Shown here: piece by piece, positions 58,859 through 64,000 of the stretch | Numbering within the stretch: position 1 is the stretch's first letter | Layout of the letters: each line of letters starts with the position of its first letter | DNA from: Bacteroidales bacterium | GTDB taxonomy: Bacteria; Bacteroidota; Bacteroidia; Bacteroidales; JAQUTK01 | Reading direction: 5' to 3' | Length of the DNA: 64,000 bases | Assembly: GCA_028709785.1 (NCBI GenBank) | Contig: JAQUTK010000005.1 | Coordinates: 78,716 to 142,715, forward strand | Position numbers and translations under genes: made by a program | The notes under the pieces: generated by a model | Databases searched by the model: none | The model's input: only the letters and a program-made list of their open reading frames with translations | Told to the model about the DNA's origin: nothing

Positions 58859-59804
58859 CGTTTCGAACGGTAATTCCTCTTTCTTCCAGTGCTTTCTTTA
58901 GTTCGAGCCAAGTCTTGTCACTAAGTGTGCAAGCCTGAAAAAAATTGGACCGATAATCTTTTGTTATTATCGTCAGACAGTTAGGCAGCTTATAATGAAA
59001 GTTATTATAGATTACTTCTTTTATATTGTCTATCCTATACAGCTTTTTCTTCCAGATGAAGACATGATTTTTGACAACGAAATAATCGCGCGATACTCCA
59101 AAGTAATTCATAAACCAGGAATTGAATGCAATCCAACCAGCTATTACAATGTAAACAAGAATCATATTTGTTGTTAGTAGTACTGACGCATGATTTGAAA
59201 AAAGCTGATGAGCAAAACCACAACCGATAGGCGCCCATAACAATAACCCGCGAAAAGTGAGGAGTTGAATACCTTTATAATACTCAACTTGGGCATACCG
59301 CAGTTCAGCTGAATCAATCGGGGTACTATTAACTTCTAAACACTCTTTCTTATTTATGATGACCTGCTCCATGAATAACTTAATTTGCCACGAATTGGAA
59401 TACATTGGACCAATGATTTTTTTTGTCTTCCCATTGCTAAACTCTATGATAGCTCCTTTAGTCAAATTTCCAGACCTGTATTTTGATGGTTTTTTTCCAG
59501 TCAACATGATATTATTAATATCTGCTACATTGTAAACCTCCTTCAAACCAAAGCGTATGGTATGCTTGTCTATCGTAATTGTAGGGGAATTCTTGACATA
59601 AAAATAAACGGCGTAAACAGCAACTGAAAAAAAAACACAACCGAGAAATAGCCCAATATAACCGTTAATTCCAATGTGATGACCGCTATTTAGTTCTTGA
59701 ATATAATGCTCAAAAATGATTGCTGAATATCCGAAAAGAGACAGAGATATATATAACATGAAAAAGAAGCTGCGTATGCTTCGCTTTGTTGTCACTGTTG
59801 TCAT
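58848..59804 (-). CDS. Hypothetical multi-pass membrane protein with PH-like segments
   Basis: Paired TM segments each followed by a beta-rich block 'PTITIDKHTIRFGLKEVYNVADINNIMLTGK'. Confidence 0.55.
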   Translation of the reverse strand: MTTVTTKRSIRSFFFMLYISLSLFGYSAIIFEHYIQELNSGHHIGINGYIGLFLGCVFFSVAVYAVYFYVKNSPTITIDKHTIRFGLKEVYNVADINNIMLTGKKPSKYRSGNLTKGAIIEFSNGKTKKIIGPMYSNSWQIKLFMEQVIINKKECLEVNSTPIDSAELRYAQVEYYKGIQLLTFRGLLLWAPIGCGFAHQLFSNHASVLLTTNMILVYIVIAGWIAFNSWFMNYFGVSRDYFVVKNHVFIWKKKLYRIDNIKEVIYNNFHYKLPNCLTIITKDYRSNFFQACTLSDKTWLELKKALEERGITVRNECI

Positions 59805-59856
59805 ACAAGTTTATTTATTTTTGTTTTGAACGGATTTTCCGGACTGGATATTTGTT

Positions 59857-62529
59857 TTATAATGCGATTTTGAAAGTCTTTCCTGCTGCCTTGATCAGAT
59901 AGGCCTGTCCACGGGGAACAGCGATCCTGATACTGCTTCCGGTAGCCTGTGTGGATTGAACTAAGGCTCCCGACTCGGTATAAACCTGGATCAGTTGTCC
60001 GGCTTCTGCTCCTTCAATCACGATTGCCTCTGCCTCTGTGTAGATCTGGATCTTGTCGGATGGTATCTGAGGGGTTGAGGTTATTTCTTCTTCAAAGAAA
60101 AATGTAAAGTCTTTCCATACAGGTGCAGCCTGATAGCTGGACAATGAACCTTTGGGCACATAAAGAATGCTGGTCGGTTTTGAAAAACCTTCAAACACCG
60201 TGCTTTCCACAATTTGAGGAATGGCATTGTTATTGTGGATTTCACTTAATGATATACAATTAGAAAAGGCACCTTTTCCAATCGATGTGACACTACTACC
60301 AATCGTCACAAAAGTTAATATCCTACAATTACAAAATGCATAATCACCTATTGAAGTGACACTGTTAGGGATAGTCAGGGTAAACAGTCCGTCACAACCA
60401 GAAAATGCATAGTCTTGAATAGAAGTAACACTATTGGGAATCGTGAGAGAAGTCAATTCCCTACAGCCTTCAAATGCCAGGGAGCCAATCGAAGTGACAC
60501 CTTGTTGTATAATGTAACTACTTGATTTAAAGAACGGATACAAGAGTAATGTGGATTTGTCTTTACTAAAGAGCACCCCATCAACTGAACAAAATGTACT
60601 ATTTTCTTCGGAGACCAGTATTTCTTTTAATCTTTGACAACCAACAAATATTTTCTCACTCATCGAACTGACACCACTGCCGAAAGTGATGGATGTTAAC
60701 TCGCTACAATCCTGAAATGCCGCATAACCAATCGAGGTGACACTACTGGGGATAGTTATGGATGTGAGTCCGCTACAACCGGAAAATGCATCGTCATGGA
60801 TCGAAGTAACGCTACCGGGGATAGTCATGGAGGTTAATCCTGTACAGCCCAAGAAGGAAGCACCACCTATCGAAGTGACACTAGTGCCCATTGTCACAGA
60901 AGTTAATCCTGTGCATTGATAAAATACTTGATGACCCAACGAAGTGACGCTATTAGGGATAGTAATGGATTTTAAACCACTACAATTATAAAAGACCCCA
61001 TCACCAATTGAAGTAACACTAGTAGGGATGGTAACGGAGGTTAATAAGCGACAACCATCAAATGCATAATTATCTATTGAAGTGACACTATTCGGAATAG
61101 TGATTGACGCTAATTCGCGACAACTAGAAAATGCATATTCACCAATATGATTGTCAGTAGTGGTATAGCTTTTATAATATGGAACACCTCCGCTTACTAT
61201 GACAGCATTCTCCATATTCAGTGTTCTGAGAAGAGGAAGTTTTGATCTGATAAACAGAATATCGGTTCCATTTATTGGACCGGAGATAGTTAGTTTTGTT
61301 ACTTGTTTCAAGTTACTGACTCCCAGTGTGCTTTCTAATTGACCTGCTCCCTGTAAGGTAACATCATGTTCCACAACAGTTCCTTCTTCAAAAACGATCG
61401 GGAAATCATGCCACACTTTTGCCGCGAAATAGTTCATAGTAGCAGATTGGGGAACCCAAAGAATACATGTGTATAAATCTATACCATTAAAACCAGATAT
61501 TTCCAATTTAGGGGGATAGCTTCTTTGACAAATAATATCTTTAAGTCCGCTGCAACCATTAAATGCTAATGATTCAATCGAAGTAACACTTTTAGGGATA
61601 GTGATAGAGGTTAATCCGGTACAACCCTGAAATGTGCCATATCCAATCGAAGTGACACTGTTAGGAATTGTGACAGAAGTTAATCCGGTACAACCGTCAA
61701 ATGCCATGGAGCCAATCGAAGTGACACTGTTAGGAATTGTGACAGAGGTTAATCCGGTACAACCCGCAAATGCAGCAATACTAATCGAAGTGAGACTGTT
61801 AGGAATATCGACAGATGTTAATCCGGTACAGCCTTTAAATGCAAAATCAATCGAAGTAACACTAGAAGGAATAGTGACAGAAGTTAATCCGGTACAGCCG
61901 TCAAACGTGCCAAAAAGCGACGTGACACTACTTGGGATAACAATAGATGTTAATCCGATACAGCCAGAAAATGCGCCATCATCAATCGAAGTAACACTAG
62001 TTGGGATAGTGACAGAAGTTAATCCGCGACAACTCTCAAATGCCAAAAACCCAATTGAGGTGACACTACCAGGGATAGTGACAGAAGTTAATCCGTTACA
62101 ACTCTCAAATGCCATGGTACCAATCGAAGTGACACTACGAGGGATGGAAATTGAAGTCAATTGAGTACAATCAATAAACATATAATTGCCTATCGTATTA
62201 TCCGAAGAATAACAATCAATAGAAAAATAATAGTAATCTCCTCCTGCCACAATATTGGCTTCTGAGATATCAAGAACGGAAAGCATCCCTGAGATCACAT
62301 TACCATGCACATCTCTGCCTGCCATCTCCCGAATGAAACGGATATCCGTTCCATTCAGATCGCCGCTCAACGTGAGACTGGTAATTGAATTCTTCTCTTC
62401 AGGTGTCATATAGGAAGAAAGAGTGCCCGGAGTCTCCACATGGATGGTTCGTGACTGTGCATGGATGCCAAGGGCGAGTAATAAGCTTGTTAATAGCAGG
62501 AAGGATCTGAGTTTCATTTGTTGTTTCAT
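59857..62529 (-). CDS. BspA-like leucine-rich repeat surface protein
   Basis: 'MKQQMKLRSFLLLTSLLLALGIHAQSRTIHVETPGTLSSYM', two LRR blocks, C-term 'AVPRGQAYLIKAAGKTFKIAL'. Confidence 0.93.
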   Translation of the reverse strand: MKQQMKLRSFLLLTSLLLALGIHAQSRTIHVETPGTLSSYMTPEEKNSITSLTLSGDLNGTDIRFIREMAGRDVHGNVISGMLSVLDISEANIVAGGDYYYFSIDCYSSDNTIGNYMFIDCTQLTSISIPRSVTSIGTMAFESCNGLTSVTIPGSVTSIGFLAFESCRGLTSVTIPTSVTSIDDGAFSGCIGLTSIVIPSSVTSLFGTFDGCTGLTSVTIPSSVTSIDFAFKGCTGLTSVDIPNSLTSISIAAFAGCTGLTSVTIPNSVTSIGSMAFDGCTGLTSVTIPNSVTSIGYGTFQGCTGLTSITIPKSVTSIESLAFNGCSGLKDIICQRSYPPKLEISGFNGIDLYTCILWVPQSATMNYFAAKVWHDFPIVFEEGTVVEHDVTLQGAGQLESTLGVSNLKQVTKLTISGPINGTDILFIRSKLPLLRTLNMENAVIVSGGVPYYKSYTTTDNHIGEYAFSSCRELASITIPNSVTSIDNYAFDGCRLLTSVTIPTSVTSIGDGVFYNCSGLKSITIPNSVTSLGHQVFYQCTGLTSVTMGTSVTSIGGASFLGCTGLTSMTIPGSVTSIHDDAFSGCSGLTSITIPSSVTSIGYAAFQDCSELTSITFGSGVSSMSEKIFVGCQRLKEILVSEENSTFCSVDGVLFSKDKSTLLLYPFFKSSSYIIQQGVTSIGSLAFEGCRELTSLTIPNSVTSIQDYAFSGCDGLFTLTIPNSVTSIGDYAFCNCRILTFVTIGSSVTSIGKGAFSNCISLSEIHNNNAIPQIVESTVFEGFSKPTSILYVPKGSLSSYQAAPVWKDFTFFFEEEITSTPQIPSDKIQIYTEAEAIVIEGAEAGQLIQVYTESGALVQSTQATGSSIRIAVPRGQAYLIKAAGKTFKIAL

Positions 62530-62535
62530 ATTGTT

Positions 62536-63080
62536 TTACTTAATATTGATCTTGGACGTATAGCTTCCAATCTTCAGGTTTTTAGCTCCCGGTTTGATTT
62601 TGTTTCCTAAGATTGAGATTCCCAACAGTTTCACATCGTTTACTGTGTGATTTTCATCGGCTCCGACCAGCTCAATCGTGTATTCTCCGGGCACGTTGCC
62701 TGTAACGGCTATGTTCTTGAAGGTAATGTCATCGATATGTCCTGGAGTCATTGTGCGCATATATTGATTAACGGTAGGCTTTATTCTGATAAGCTCCCTC
62801 TGCCCTTCTCCATGAATGGTGAAATTCTGAAACAGCACATGCTGCATTTTCATCTCTTCGCCGGGTTCTAAAAGGAAGGATTCGGAATGAAATCATCTTT
62901 GGGATTAGCAAACAAGAGTAACGGAGCGTTTTTACCATCCGGCTCAATGCTCAGTTTGATGGGTTTGTCAATCGTAAATGAGATTTCATTCTCACCCGCA
63001 ACATATCGTTTGACTTTGGACTTTTCAGGTCGAAGGATCGTATGTTGTAAGGATTTCTTTGATCTATTGAGACGTTTCAT
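62536..63080 (-). pseudogene. Remnant of a right-handed beta-helix glycosidase (GH28-like) lacking its central part
   Basis: N-terminal piece 'YVAGENEISFTIDKPIKLSIEPDGKNAPLLLFANPKDDFIPNPSF*' and C-terminal piece 'MQHVLFQNFTIHGEGQRELIRIKPTVNQYMRTMTPGHIDDITFKNIAVTG' in separate frames. Confidence 0.6.
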
Positions 63081-63102
63081 TCCGGTTGTAATTTAGTATG
63101 CG

Positions 63103-63880
63103 TCAATCTTCAATGACTTTTGTAAAGTCGCACCAAAAAGCGGGCCATCCATTGGCTTGCCAATAGCTCATATAGGTACCTTTGGGGAGGAAAAAGGTAC
63201 AGGTCTCTTTATCAACTCCACCAAAAGAATTGGCTCCTACTGTTGGAGGAGGAACGACTCTTTTGCAATGGATTTCTTTTAACCCACTACAACTCTGAAA
63301 GGCAAAATCTCCGATTGAGAAGATACTGGCCGGAAGCGTTATGGTGGTCAATCCGGTACAATTCTGAAAAGCAGATTCGCCTATCGTTTGGACACCCTCA
63401 CCGAAAGTGACGGAGGTTAAGGCTGTCAAATTGTAAAATGCAAATCTGCCAATCGAAGAGACTCTTTCACCGATAATGACAGAGGTTAGTCCGCTGCACC
63501 CTTCAAATGCACGTTCACCAATCGAAATGACATTTTTTGGAATCGTGATGGATTTTAATGCGGAACAGTTTCCAAATGCATTGTAACCAATCCCCCCTAA
63601 ATTATCAGGGAGTGTAATAGACTTTAATCCACCACAACCGGCAAAAGCACTAGTGCCAATCGATGAGACAGATTTGCCAATAGTGACAGAGATTAATCGA
63701 CCACAACTCTGAAATACACGGTTTTCAATGGTTCTGACTCTGTTGCCAATCGTGACTGTTGATAATTCTTTACAACCGGCAAAGGCTCCTTCGTATACTG
63801 CATAGACGGAATTAGGGATAACAACGGAAGTGATTGCGTAACAGCTCTGAAAGGCAGACGCACCTATTAATTGGGGTTCA
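63103..63880 (-). pseudogene. 5'-truncated BspA-like leucine-rich repeat gene
   Basis: LRR frame is open from an in-frame TAA near 63880 to the stop at 63103 ('IGASAFQSCYAITSVVIPNSVYAVYEGAFAGCKELSTVTIGN...'). No start or signal peptide seen. Confidence 0.7.
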
Positions 63881-64000
63881 CTGAATTATTTGATATTAGC
63901 GAATATACATCTAAGCTGTTAGTTTCAAAAACAGGGAATAAAATAACATTCCCGTATCCGGCAATCGTACAGATAAAAAATAGTTTCTTTTCATCAGGGC
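63867..64000 (-). CDS. 3' end of an unidentified gene running in from beyond the window
   Basis: Open minus-strand frame 'PDEKKLFFICTIAGYGNVILFPVFETNSLDVYSLISNNSVNPN*' reaching the window edge and overlapping the LRR fragment. Confidence 0.35.
   Translation of the reverse strand, partial: PDEKKLFFICTIAGYGNVILFPVFETNSLDVYSLISNNSVNPN

Noticed and set aside
1-64000. Transposase, integrase or tyrosine recombinase that could drive the hsdS or LRR rearrangements
   Set aside because: No ORF in the provided track carries recognisable DDE, serine or tyrosine recombinase motifs. Any such enzyme must be encoded outside this window.

Overview
The window is 64 kb of a Bacteroidota (Bacteroidales-type) chromosome. 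Evidence for this is TTG/TTTG-N19-20-TAnnTTTG promoters, BspA-like leucine-rich repeat (LRR) genes, T9SS-like C-termini and HU-HIG/DUF4248/DUF3987-type genes. The left part (1-33 kb) is mostly metabolic and housekeeping: a GH109-like oxidoreductase, a xylose/fucose operon (NUDIX regulator, xylB, xylA, GH95, triple-domain esterase), a coaE-ybbR-yajC-nusB cluster, two tandem ~1,050-aa secreted paralogs, an M60-like peptidase, GH16, and a divergent tryptophanase-like enzyme. The right part (33-64 kb) is a plastic accessory region. It holds at least four complete BspA-like LRR genes plus relics. It also holds a type I restriction-modification operon whose HsdS carries two almost identical target-recognition domains, preceded by a broken XRE regulator. 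Around the RM operon lies a split module: VirE-N/DUF3987 and DUF4248 on the left, HU-HIG, a coiled-coil protein and a signal-less amidase on the right. A C10 protease and a DUF4143 ATPase with three 23-bp promoter repeats follow. The items most worth following up are the duplicated-TRD HsdS, the non-secreted LRR fusion protein next to the DUF3987 gene with a perfect 20-bp inverted repeat between them, the split HU/amidase module, an orphan sRNA candidate near 4.67 kb, and the divergent tryptophanase. No tRNA, rRNA or CRISPR array was recognised. All family calls come from reading motifs, with no database search.
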